DNA of 40,903 nucleotides, from positions 1 to 40,903 of the forward strand of contig JANYDM010000202.1 of assembly GCA_025363575.1 (NCBI GenBank), in the 5' to 3' direction. This document shows positions 8,600 to 16,660 of the stretch, one piece after another. The notes below the pieces were generated by a model that saw nothing but the letters and a program-made list of their open reading frames with translations, did not search any database and had not been told where the DNA came from. The number at the start of each line of letters is the position of its first letter. The first letter of the stretch is position 1. This DNA comes from Betaproteobacteria bacterium (lineage in GTDB: Bacteria; Pseudomonadota; Gammaproteobacteria; Burkholderiales; SG8-41). A program made the translations under genes and the position numbers.

Positions 8600-9568
8600 C
8601 TAGTCGGGTGCGGCGCCGGACGCGCGCACAATCTCGCCCCACTTCCTGCTTTCCTTGACGATGAACTCGGCGTACTGCTGGGGGCCGCTCGGCATCGGGT
8701 ACGAACCGACAGTGGCGAAACGCTCGACGACATCAGGGGCCGCCAGTACTCGCTGCATTACCTTGGAGAGCCGGTCGACGACAGGTTGCGGAATCCCGGC
8801 GGGCCCGGACAGCCCGTACCAGACGCCGTCTTCGAGGCCCGGGTAACCCGCTTCCGCCATCGTCGGCACGTCCGGAAAAATCGCGAAGCGCTTTTCACTC
8901 ATGGCGGCAAGCGCCCGCAGGCGCCCCGACTTGATCTGGCCGATCAGCGACGGCAGGCCGTCCATCATCATGTGCACCTGGCCGGCGGCGAGATCGATCA
9001 CCGCGGGCCCGCTGCCCTTGTACGGCACGTGAGTCATCACGGCGCCGGTCTTGATCTTGAACTGCTCGCCGAAGATCTGCGGCGCGCTGCCGTTGCCGGA
9101 CGAGCTGAACAGGTATTTGCCAGGGTTGGCTTTCGTCAGCGCGACGAATTCCCTGACCGTCTTTGCCGGCACGTCCGCGTTGATCGCCATCATCGCGGGA
9201 ATCAGCGAGACGCCCGAGATATGCGTGAAACTCTTCATCGCGTCGTACGGCAGGTTTTTGTAGAGCACCGGCGCCGCGCCGTGCGTGGTGCTCGAGCTCA
9301 GTATCAGCGTATAGCCATCCGGGGTCGCTTTCGACACGTACTCGCACGCGATAATGCCGCCTGCCCCGGGGCGCCCTTCGACTACTACGTTCTGGCCGAG
9401 AAATTCGGCGAGCTTGGCGGCCACCACGCGTCCGGTGAAATCCGCGGCGCCGCCCGGCGGCACCGAGATCACCAGACGCAGCGGTCGCTGTGGAAAAGCG
9501 TCGGCCGCCAGCGCTTGCACGGCGACGCACGATAGAAGACAAACACACGAGGCAAACAGTCGTTTCAT
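8600..9568 (-). CDS. Bug-family solute-binding protein (tripartite tricarboxylate transporter type)
   Basis: A 322-residue periplasmic receptor with a signal peptide (MKRLFASCVCLLSCVAVQALA). The mature protein opens with FPQRPLRLVISVPPGG, then GRPGAGGIIACEYVSKA and PDGYTLILSSSTTH, all hallmarks of the Bug/TctC family. Such receptors bind small carboxylates, amides or aromatic acids. I start at ATG 9568, not at the in-frame GTG at 9577, because GGGGAG sits 8 bases ahead of the ATG. No TctA/TctB membrane genes are present, so it is an orphan receptor, as is common in Betaproteobacteria. It lies between the cupin and MFS genes. Confidence 0.93.
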   Translation of the reverse strand: MKRLFASCVCLLSCVAVQALAADAFPQRPLRLVISVPPGGAADFTGRVVAAKLAEFLGQNVVVEGRPGAGGIIACEYVSKATPDGYTLILSSSTTHGAAPVLYKNLPYDAMKSFTHISGVSLIPAMMAINADVPAKTVREFVALTKANPGKYLFSSSGNGSAPQIFGEQFKIKTGAVMTHVPYKGSGPAVIDLAAGQVHMMMDGLPSLIGQIKSGRLRALAAMSEKRFAIFPDVPTMAEAGYPGLEDGVWYGLSGPAGIPQPVVDRLSKVMQRVLAAPDVVERFATVGSYPMPSGPQQYAEFIVKESRKWGEIVRASGAAPD

Positions 9569-9645
9569 CGCGGCCACTCCCCAGGCACAAATACAACAGT
9601 TAACGCAAGCAGCGTACCAGTCCGCAAAAAAAGCTCCGGCGCGCG

Positions 9646-10059
9646 TCAGGCCGCCGGCGGATAGCGCTTGCGCAAATCATCGGCGCCGGCGTTGACCGTA
9701 TAGACATCGAGGATCTCAGTCTCTTCGCCGAGTATCTCGAACATGTGCACCGCATTGCCCGGGATGTGCACGATGGCGCCCGCCATTGCGACCTGCTCGG
9801 CCTCACCCATCGTCACGCGCACGCCGCCGCGCAAAATCATCGAGACCTGCTCGGCCGGATGAAAATGCGGCTTGCCGCGCGAGTTTGCACGCACCACCAC
9901 GCGCGTCAGCATCACCTGATCGCCGACCCACGTCTGGCGCGTGGTCCCTGCGTGAGTGGTCTGAGCCGGATCGGAAACCGCTTCGGCCGGTATTGTTTTC
10001 CAGTCGGTTACTGTCGGCGCCTTGCCGAGCTGGCCCGCCACCCAATCGTAGTAATCCAT
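9646..10059 (-). CDS. Cupin domain protein
   Basis: A 137-residue single-domain cupin. Motif 1 reads KPHFHPAEQVSMILRGGV (His, His and Glu/Gln metal ligands), and motif 2 has GNAVHMFEIL with the last His. The N-terminal 50 residues are predicted to be mostly loop. Such proteins bind a metal and act as isomerases, dioxygenases or sensors of small carboxylates; the exact role is unknown. It lies 113 bases after the GatC-like gene and 77 bases before the Bug receptor gene on the same strand, suggesting a role in the same catabolic unit. Confidence 0.85.
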   Translation of the reverse strand: MDYYDWVAGQLGKAPTVTDWKTIPAEAVSDPAQTTHAGTTRQTWVGDQVMLTRVVVRANSRGKPHFHPAEQVSMILRGGVRVTMGEAEQVAMAGAIVHIPGNAVHMFEILGEETEILDVYTVNAGADDLRKRYPPAA

Positions 10060-10172
10060 TACACGTATCTCCCGTTAATTGCCCGAATTTGACCTGGTGC
10101 CCGCGCTACGGCGATTTGCACCCGGCCTCTACAAACGGCCCGGTCGCGTGCATGACCGCACCACCGCGGTGC

Positions 10173-10433
10173 TCACGGCTTCTTTTCCAGCGCGGATATC
10201 CGTTCATCAACGGCGCAGTGATGTGCGGGCTCGTCGCCGCGTTCGCGTCCACGCGGCAGCCGGCGCACCATCGCTTCGAACGCAGGATACGACGCGCACA
10301 GCTCCTGCATGATCGCGTCCGGCAGCCGCAGTCCCGCCACTTGGGCCATGCGCCTGATTTCTTCAGGCGTGGAAGGCGGCAAATCCTTGAGCGTCTGCGC
10401 GCCGGGTTGGCGCTCCACGAAAGAACGTGTCAT
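10173..10433 (-). CDS. GatC/AtzG-like small amidase partner
   Basis: An 86-residue protein whose ATG overlaps the amidase stop (ATGA at 10430-10433), so the two are probably translationally coupled. After a variable N-terminus there are two helices, with RMAQVAGLRLPDAIMQEL and then AFEAMVRRLPRGRERGDEPA. A helix ending in RLPR and followed by an acidic DEPA turn resembles the small GatC-like subunits (AtzG/DUF4089 type) that wrap around AtzE or GatA amidases. The likeness is by eye and the sequence is short, so the family call is moderate; the gene itself is well supported by context. Confidence 0.6.
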   Translation of the reverse strand: MTRSFVERQPGAQTLKDLPPSTPEEIRRMAQVAGLRLPDAIMQELCASYPAFEAMVRRLPRGRERGDEPAHHCAVDERISALEKKP

Positions 10434-11875
10434 TGGATCATCCCTTCAGTCGGATGGCGGGTATGCCAGTCGCTCAGCTGCTGATAAGCGTGCCCCACGC
10501 GCAATAGCAGCGGTTCGGCAAAATGCGCGGCTGCGAGCTGCAGGCTCAATGGCAGTCCGTCGCCACTGAAGCCGCACGGTATGTTCATTGCCGGGCCGCC
10601 GCCGATATTGAACGGCGTCGTGATGTTGGGCGGACGCAGGAATTTATCGAGCTCGGTGGGACGCGCCGGATCGGCGGGCGTCATCCAGCCTGCGGTAGCA
10701 AGCACGTCGTATTCGCCGAACGCGCGCGCGAGCTCGCGCGCCAGCCACAGCCGCTGGCGCAGCGCCTGAAAATAATCCTCGGCGCGGATCAGCGCACCTG
10801 ACAGAACCTTGTTGCGGAACATCAGGCCGAAATCCTGCGGACGAGTACGGAACTCGTGCTCGTACGCGCTGAACATCTCGGTGATGGAGATCGTGGTCTT
10901 GCAGTCCTGATAGACGAGCAGTTCGGAGAGCCTGATCTCCTCGACGATAGCGCCCGCATCCGCAAGGACCTGCAACGCCTGCGCGACTGCCGGCGCCACG
11001 TCGGGATGGCAGCGCTCGTCGCCGTCGTACCAGTGGCGCACCCAGCCTATGCGCACGGCACGCACACCGCCTGCGAGATCGCGCAGGTAATCGGCCGGCG
11101 CGTGCTTAACACTGCTGATATCGCCGTCGTCGTAGCCGGCGATCGCCCCGAGCACGATGGCCGCGTCTTCGACCGTGCGCGTCAGCGGCCCGCAGGTATC
11201 GAACGTGAACGTGTTAGGCAGCACGCCGCGCCGGCTTACGAGCCCGTAGGTCGGTTTCAGCCCGACGATGCCGCAGTTGGCAGCCGGCATGCGGATAGAG
11301 CCGCCCGTATCGCTGCCGATCGCAGCGGGCAGCAGGCCTGCCGCCACTGCCGCGCCGGGACCGCTGCTCGTGCTGCCCGGCAGATAGCTTTTTTTCCACG
11401 GATTCATCGCCGGCGGCCACGGCAGGTCCCACGACGGCCCGCCATGTGCGAGCTCGTACGTCGTCAGCTTGCCGAACAGCAGGCCGCCGGCCTTATTCAT
11501 CTTCGTCTCGACAGCGGCATCAAACTGCGGAATATTGTGCTGCAGAATTTTCGACTGACCCGTCGTCAGCACACCCGCGGTGTTGATGATGTCTTTCAGG
11601 CCGTACGGGATTCCCGCCAGCTCACCGGCACCGCTGCCCCGCACGAATTGCTCTTCCACCGTGCGCGCACGCGCCAGCGCGATTTCAGGCGTCGGCGTAA
11701 CGAAGCAATGCAGACTGCTCTCGTATTTTTCGATACGCGCGAACAGATCCTGCACGACTTCAACCGGCGAAATGGCGCGCGCCCGATACAGGCGCTGCAA
11801 GTCGGCGACGGTCGCGTAGTCGGGCGCGCGCTGCGCGCCCGGTGCGGCCGTTCGTTGCGGCGCCGGTATAGTCAC
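10430..11875 (-). CDS. Amidase signature family hydrolase
   Basis: A 481-residue enzyme with the Ser-cisSer-Lys triad: Lys in GLKDIINTAG (near residue 93), the cis-Ser in GSTSSGPGAAVAAG and the nucleophile in IGSDTGGSIRMPA. It hydrolyses a C-N amide bond in the cytoplasm; no signal peptide is seen. The closest pattern is GatA/AtzE-like catabolic amidases. The start codon is GTG, overlapping the stop of the NTF2-like gene (GTGA, 11872-11875), and the 3' end overlaps the small GatC-like gene. The substrate is unknown; the neighbouring receptor, permease and cupin suggest use of an organic amide as carbon or nitrogen source. Confidence 0.93.
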   Translation of the reverse strand: MTIPAPQRTAAPGAQRAPDYATVADLQRLYRARAISPVEVVQDLFARIEKYESSLHCFVTPTPEIALARARTVEEQFVRGSGAGELAGIPYGLKDIINTAGVLTTGQSKILQHNIPQFDAAVETKMNKAGGLLFGKLTTYELAHGGPSWDLPWPPAMNPWKKSYLPGSTSSGPGAAVAAGLLPAAIGSDTGGSIRMPAANCGIVGLKPTYGLVSRRGVLPNTFTFDTCGPLTRTVEDAAIVLGAIAGYDDGDISSVKHAPADYLRDLAGGVRAVRIGWVRHWYDGDERCHPDVAPAVAQALQVLADAGAIVEEIRLSELLVYQDCKTTISITEMFSAYEHEFRTRPQDFGLMFRNKVLSGALIRAEDYFQALRQRLWLARELARAFGEYDVLATAGWMTPADPARPTELDKFLRPPNITTPFNIGGGPAMNIPCGFSGDGLPLSLQLAAAHFAEPLLLRVGHAYQQLSDWHTRHPTEGMIQ

Positions 11876-12288
11876 TGCTTGACGCCGTCAAACACCAGCT
11901 TGCGGTGCGCGAATTTCCACGCGGTGTTTTCGCGCTTGATCGTGTCCGTATAGACGCCGGCGTGGGTCGCGTGCGGCAGTGTGCCCGGCTCGCCATTGTA
12001 GCCGAACAGGTAGCAGCGGCCGCGGATGGTGTCGGCATCGATCTGCTCCAGATGAATGCTGCCGTTCCAGTGGCGGCGGTAAAGATGTTTGCGAGTCGCG
12101 TAGTCCTTCTTTTTATACTCGACCAGCGCAGTGCGGCCTATGACGTCATAGGTGCCGTGCTGCTCGCCATGCTCCGTAAAGCAGCTCGCGTACCATTCGG
12201 CATCGCCGGCATCGCTGGCAAGGTTGTACGCGGAATAAAGATTGAGAATTTCGACATAAGCCGCTGGATCTACCGAAAACTTTTGCAT
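11872..12288 (-). CDS. SnoaL/NTF2-like domain protein
   Basis: A 138-residue protein with the cone-shaped NTF2 pattern: an N-terminal helix (AAYVEILNLYSAYNLASDAGD), the W-Y-x-S-C-F-T-E turn, a strand-rich middle and a final Trp-Lys-Phe-Ala-His-Arg-Lys strand. Family members include steroid isomerase-like and polyketide cyclase-like enzymes, as well as dioxygenase small subunits. Its own reaction is unknown. It is the first gene of the amide cluster; its stop overlaps the amidase GTG by 4 bp, so expression of the two is probably coupled. Confidence 0.82.
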   Translation of the reverse strand: MQKFSVDPAAYVEILNLYSAYNLASDAGDAEWYASCFTEHGEQHGTYDVIGRTALVEYKKKDYATRKHLYRRHWNGSIHLEQIDADTIRGRCYLFGYNGEPGTLPHATHAGVYTDTIKRENTAWKFAHRKLVFDGVKQ

Positions 12289-12348
12289 GTGCGCTCCATC
12301 GCAGTGAACACGCGTCCGGCAATTGAAAACGCGGGGCGCCGGAGTATT

Positions 12349-13335
12349 TTAGGCGTTTGGCGGCAGCGCGAAATAGTGCACGGAAAATAATCCGCCATCG
12401 TCGCTCCAGACGTCGCACGGGAGATAGCCGGCGGCGCGGCCAAGGTCCTGCATTTCCGCGATATCGTATTTGTACGAGTTCTCGGTATGCAGGGTTTCGC
12501 CGGCGTGGAACTCGAACGCGCGGCCGGCCACGATTACGCGCTGCGTCTTGAGGCTTTCCAGGTGCATCTCGATGCGCCCGCGTTCGACGACGTAGCGTGC
12601 GCGGTGACGAAACGCGTGCGGATCGAAGTCGCCGCCGAGCTCACGGTTGATATGCCGCAGCACGTTCAGATTGAATTCCGCCGTCACGCCTTGCGCATCG
12701 TTGTAGGCGGCGTTGAGCACCGCCGGGGGTTTTTTCAGGTCGACGCCGATCAAGGCGCCGCCGCCGGCGCCCAGCACTGGCGCCCAGCGCACCAGGAAGT
12801 CGCGTGCGTCGGCCGGCGTGAAGTTGCCTATTGTAGAGCCGGGAAAATAGAGCAGGCGGCGCGCCGCAGCGAGTTCGGCCGCCGGCAGCACGACCTCGCG
12901 CGCGAAATCGGCGCGCAAAGCGGCGATCTTCATGGCAGGAAATGCCTGCGCCAGCGCGTTGCACGATTGCTCGAGCTGTTCGCGCGCGATATCGACTGCT
13001 GCAAATGCGCGCGGCCGCAATTCATCGAGCAGCGCGCGCGCTTTCTCGCTGTTGCCGCAGCCGATCTCGATCAATGCGCAATCGGATCCCAGGGCGACAG
13101 CCATTGCGGGCGCGTGCTTGCGCATGAGCGCAAGCTCGGTGCGCGTCGGATAGTATTCCGGCAGCGCGCAGATCGCATCGAACAGCTCGCAGCCGCGCGC
13201 ATCGTAGAAAAATTTAGGCGCGACCTCTTTCTGCGCCAGGGCGAGGCCCGCCCATACTTCGTCGCGCATACTTTGCTGCGGCGGCAGCAAATCGTAATAG
13301 GAAAATCGCGCCGGGGTTTCCGCCATGAGTTGCAT
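12349..13335 (-). CDS. egtD: L-histidine N-alpha-methyltransferase
   Basis: A 328-residue SAM-dependent methyltransferase with the EgtD signature: KFFYDARGCELFDAICALPE near residue 40, the SAM loop EIGCGNSEKA, YFPGSTIGNFTP, AAYNDAQGVTAEFNLN and the substrate-binding HTENSYKYD. EgtD trimethylates histidine to hercynine, the first step of ergothioneine synthesis. No EgtB sulfoxide synthase is in the window. An ATG at 13326 is an alternative start, three codons in. It lies 60 bases upstream of the NTF2-like gene on the same strand, but a functional link to it is not apparent. Confidence 0.93.
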   Translation of the reverse strand: MQLMAETPARFSYYDLLPPQQSMRDEVWAGLALAQKEVAPKFFYDARGCELFDAICALPEYYPTRTELALMRKHAPAMAVALGSDCALIEIGCGNSEKARALLDELRPRAFAAVDIAREQLEQSCNALAQAFPAMKIAALRADFAREVVLPAAELAAARRLLYFPGSTIGNFTPADARDFLVRWAPVLGAGGGALIGVDLKKPPAVLNAAYNDAQGVTAEFNLNVLRHINRELGGDFDPHAFRHRARYVVERGRIEMHLESLKTQRVIVAGRAFEFHAGETLHTENSYKYDIAEMQDLGRAAGYLPCDVWSDDGGLFSVHYFALPPNA

Positions 13336-13453
13336 CCGGGATCATTGCCGCGGGTGCGGCAGGTAGCGGGGGAACTTCAGGTTGGGGGCCCGGCGGATGA
13401 TATGCGCGGCATCGCCAGGCCGCTTACTGCATATGCAGCTGAGCGCGCGTCTA

Positions 13454-14419
13454 TCAGCCTACCGGCTTGCGCTCGATGCGGGTCTCCAGCCACTTCTTGA
13501 TGCGGTTGGCGTCGCCGATGCGCGTTTGCTTGCCCCACGAGTCAAGCAGAATAATGATGACGGGCCGTGCCGCTATCTTGGCCTGCATGACGAGGCAGCG
13601 CCCCGCTTCGCTGATGTAGCCGGTTTTCGACAGCCCGATGTCCCAGTTTGAGTCCGAATTTCGGACGAGACCGTTGGAATTGCGGAATTGCAGGCTGCGT
13701 CCATTCGTCGTCTCGACGCCGTGCGCGGAAGTCGTCGTGAACTCGCGTATGAGCGGATATTCGTAGGCGCCTTTCACCATTTTGACCAGGTCTTCGGCAG
13801 TCGACACGTTTTCGCTCGACAGGCCCGTGGGGTCAACAAATTGCGTCTGCCGCATGCCGAGTTCGCCCGCTTTGCGATTCATCGCCGCGACGAAGGCCGG
13901 CGTGCCGCCGGGATAGGCGCGGCTCAGCGAATTTGCCGCGCGGTTTTCCGATGACATGAGCGCCAGCCGCAGCATGTCGCGCCGCGGCAGCCCGGTGCCC
14001 ATTCCCAGGCGCGAACCGGTATGCTTGATCGAATCGTAATCCGCGGCATCGATGTAAATGGTTTCTTCAGGCGGCAAATTGGCGTCCAGCACCACCATGG
14101 AAGTCATCAGCTTCGTGATGGAAGCGATGGGTGTTTTATTCTGCGTATTCTTGCCGTAGATCGTATTACCGTCGGCAAGATCGACCACCAGGGCGGCCGC
14201 GGATTTGAGATTGGGATTGCCGCCGATGGTCACGGGCTCTTCGCGCTGACGGCGGGTTGCCACGTGATGCACGCGCGACGACTTGCGGGCCGACGACTTG
14301 GCGGCATATTTGACGCTGACGCGGGTTTTGCCTTCGGTGGCGTGCGATGCCGCCGGCATGACACTCAGAGCAAATACACCCAATGCGCAGGCTGCCAAAA
14401 GCGACGTGTTCTTATTCAT
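13454..14419 (-). CDS. pbpG: D-alanyl-D-alanine endopeptidase (PBP7 type)
   Basis: A 321-residue periplasmic penicillin-binding protein. A signal peptide ends near ASHA, followed by a basic linker (residues 30-60). The peptidase S11 domain has all three motifs: SITK (active-site Ser), SEN and KTG (LSKTGYI). It cleaves DD-crosslinks in peptidoglycan. The lack of a long C-terminal domain and amphipathic anchor separates it from PBP5/6. AAGAGGACATCAGGA supplies a ribosome site, and a likely sigma-70 promoter lies at 14474-14502. It is probably monocistronic. Confidence 0.92.
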   Translation of the reverse strand: MNKNTSLLAACALGVFALSVMPAASHATEGKTRVSVKYAAKSSARKSSRVHHVATRRQREEPVTIGGNPNLKSAAALVVDLADGNTIYGKNTQNKTPIASITKLMTSMVVLDANLPPEETIYIDAADYDSIKHTGSRLGMGTGLPRRDMLRLALMSSENRAANSLSRAYPGGTPAFVAAMNRKAGELGMRQTQFVDPTGLSSENVSTAEDLVKMVKGAYEYPLIREFTTTSAHGVETTNGRSLQFRNSNGLVRNSDSNWDIGLSKTGYISEAGRCLVMQAKIAARPVIIILLDSWGKQTRIGDANRIKKWLETRIERKPVG

Positions 14420-14473
14420 TCCTGATGTCCTCTTGGGTCGCCGCTCGAAGACGGTGCGGCAACATCCTCAAAA

Positions 14474-14502
14474 CAGATAAGCGATAACATATCAAAAATC
14501 AA
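14474..14502 (-). promoter_or_regulatory. Candidate sigma-70 promoter for pbpG
   Basis: On the minus strand TTGATT (14502-14497) is followed after 17 bases by TATCTG (14479-14474), 55 bases upstream of the pbpG ATG. The surrounding DNA is unusually A/T-rich for this window. Confidence 0.6.
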
Positions 14503-14815
14503 GGCTTAGGGAAAGATATTAAATGTAAGTTCGGACTTGTAACAGGGGCTTAACTGCATTTAACTGCATGATAGCGAAGACTAACGCGGCCGGTTACAGG
14601 ATGATGACCGGATAAACACGCTTTTAGACGGTCAATTCGACCGCGTCTGTCCGCTGCCGCACCTAAGATTACGAGCGAATCTGACTCTTGTGATGGGGGT
14701 TACATCCTGGACCGGGCTCGGGGGCTGAAACAAGCGCGTCGCTCCGCCGGTGGCGATCGGACGCTGCCTACGCGCTAAAAGCTACCAGCCGCCCGCATCA
14801 CAACCAGCATTATTG
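14503..14815. other. Intergenic stretch without a gene
   Basis: I see no gene, tRNA or strong terminator here. It lies between pbpG, transcribed leftward, and the 3' end of the Cys-elbow hydrolase. It holds a perfect 10-bp tandem duplication of TTAACTGCAT at 14550-14569 and is A/T-rich on its left side. Sites acting on pbpG could lie here, but none can be named. Confidence 0.6.
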
Positions 14816-15748
14816 CTACCTCGCATAATGCCGCGCGGGTTGCGTGGACGATCTCGCTTCCGTCCATTGGCCGCGCAGGAAGTCGCAGGTTTCACGCGCA
14901 ACGACGTCGCGTTCGTTGTCCATCGTCACCATGTGATAGCTGTCGTTGAGAAAAATCGTGCGCACAGATTGCGACCCGATGTGTCGAGTGACGTAGTCGG
15001 CGCTGCGAATACTCGCAGTATCGTCGTCTATCGCGTGCACCACCAGCGCCGGCGATTCGACGCGGGCGAGGTTGCGCTTCACATGGCGTATCAGCTTCAT
15101 TGCCTGGTAAATGTGGTTCATCGGCACGCTCGTGGCGCCAACTTCAGTTACCGCCGATTGGCTTGCGGAGCGCGCAATGCGTTTTCTCAACGATTCGTTC
15201 TTGAGTCCGTAGGGTTCGCGCTCGCGATATTCGTAGATGTGCCGCAGCGGTGTGTAATAACCCAGCGGGAGCAGGAAGCGGTACCACGGCATGGCCCAGC
15301 CATCGTAGAAAAGCGTTGTCGACATCAACGACAACGCGGCGACTTCGCGGCCTTTTTCCGCTGCCAGGCTCAGTGCGAGCACCGCGCCTATGCACAGCCC
15401 GCCGACCGAGACGCTGCGGTATTCGCGCTGCAATTTTTCGAAAATCGAGCGCGCGCTCGTATGCCACGCGCGACTGTCCGCCGCGATCGCGCCACACCCG
15501 TAAGCGGGGATGTGCGGAACGTGGACGGAATACCCTTCCCGGTGCAGCGCGCGTGCGAGATAGCGAAGTTCAAGAGGGCTCGCGGCAAGGCCGTGCAGCA
15601 GTAATACGGCGTCTTCGCCTGCGGTGAGGTTGATGTCTGAGGTGAGCATACGTGCGAAAACACTCTGAAAAATTACCGTGCTTGCAAGCAAGCCTACCTG
15701 CAGCGCGCGCAATGTAACATGAAACGCGCGCGCGTGAGCGTCAATCAT
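14816..15748 (-). CDS. Alpha/beta hydrolase with Cys in the nucleophile elbow
   Basis: A 310-residue serine aminopeptidase/carboxylesterase-type fold. The oxyanion motif LLLHGLAASPLELRYLA is followed by an elbow reading GGLCIGA, with Cys119 where the family normally has Ser. The other triad members look intact: Asp in AIDDDTASIRSADYV and His in NDSYHMVTMDNE. A hydrophobic stretch at residues 12-32 may be a membrane anchor, or the true start may be the ATG at 15649. Dienelactone hydrolase also uses Cys, so activity is possible but the substrate is unknown. It is divergent from the PAS membrane protein. Confidence 0.82.
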   Translation of the reverse strand: MIDAHARAFHVTLRALQVGLLASTVIFQSVFARMLTSDINLTAGEDAVLLLHGLAASPLELRYLARALHREGYSVHVPHIPAYGCGAIAADSRAWHTSARSIFEKLQREYRSVSVGGLCIGAVLALSLAAEKGREVAALSLMSTTLFYDGWAMPWYRFLLPLGYYTPLRHIYEYREREPYGLKNESLRKRIARSASQSAVTEVGATSVPMNHIYQAMKLIRHVKRNLARVESPALVVHAIDDDTASIRSADYVTRHIGSQSVRTIFLNDSYHMVTMDNERDVVARETCDFLRGQWTEARSSTQPARHYAR

Positions 15749-15823
15749 GCATATGTTTGATCCCCTCTGCGTAGCGGGCGGACAAAATTGGCCCCCGCAT
15801 CGCGGCGCGCCGTATGATGAGAA

Positions 15824-16660
15824 ATGATGATCAAAAACGCGAAACGCTGGGCGCCGGGCGGGATGAAGCCGTATGCCCTGGCCGTGCTGGGGTTGGCTAC
15901 CGCGTCATCGATCCGCTACGCACTGCATCCAATACTGCAGGACAAGCTGCCGTTCATGCTATTCATCGTGAGCGCGTTGCTGGTCGAATTTTATTTAGGA
16001 CTGGGTCCGGCCCTGGTCGTCGTCGCGGGCGGCTATTTCATTGGCACCTATTATTTCGTGCCGCCGTACGGAGAGTTCCTGATGCCCGAGGCCTGGGACC
16101 TGGTCTATACCGTCGGCTATTTTGCAATTGTGCTGCTGGGGATTGCACTGATCGAATCATTGCAAAGATCGAAACACGGGGCGCGCCTCATGCGCGATGT
16201 CGCCCAGTCGCGGCTCGAAATGTTCGAGCGCGGTCACGCCGTCCGCATCCAGGCGGAGGAAGCGGCGCGCTTCAGCGAAAAGCAGTATCAAGCGCTCGCA
16301 TCCAACATGCCGCAGGTGTGGTACATGAGACGGGTGGACGGCAATTTCGAGTATGTCAACGATGAATTCTACGAACTCACCGGTGTCGCGCCGGGATCGC
16401 TGGAGGAAAACGGCTGGCTCCACTCGATCCATCCCGACGACGCGAAAGGCGTGCAGTCGTCGTGGGTCCGGATTGCGGCGACCGGCGAAGAATGCCGCTC
16501 CGAATTCAGGCTGCGCATGGCAGACGGGGCCTATCGTTACTTCACCGGCCGGCTTTCCTGCGTCGAAGATAAACGCGGCAAGATCATCAAATGGATAGGC
16601 GTCAGCCATGAAGCGGCTTTGGCAGATCACGCGCTGGCCGGTACCCCGCATCATTCGTAA
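15824..16660 (+). CDS. Membrane PAS-domain protein without an output domain
   Basis: A 278-residue protein. Residues 15-115 hold about four hydrophobic helices in a DUF4118/KdpD-like arrangement (LVEFYLGLGPALVVVAGGYFIGTYYF). A short coiled coil follows at 120-150, then a PAS fold with its PAC segment at about 150-265 (YMRRVDGNFEYVNDEFYELTG ... IKWIGVSHE). It stops there: no histidine kinase, GGDEF or other output domain follows. It may be a sensor that works through a partner, or a shortened kinase. Its last 10 bases overlap the end of the convergent FemAB-like gene. Confidence 0.85.
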   Translation: MMIKNAKRWAPGGMKPYALAVLGLATASSIRYALHPILQDKLPFMLFIVSALLVEFYLGLGPALVVVAGGYFIGTYYFVPPYGEFLMPEAWDLVYTVGYFAIVLLGIALIESLQRSKHGARLMRDVAQSRLEMFERGHAVRIQAEEAARFSEKQYQALASNMPQVWYMRRVDGNFEYVNDEFYELTGVAPGSLEENGWLHSIHPDDAKGVQSSWVRIAATGEECRSEFRLRMADGAYRYFTGRLSCVEDKRGKIIKWIGVSHEAALADHALAGTPHHS

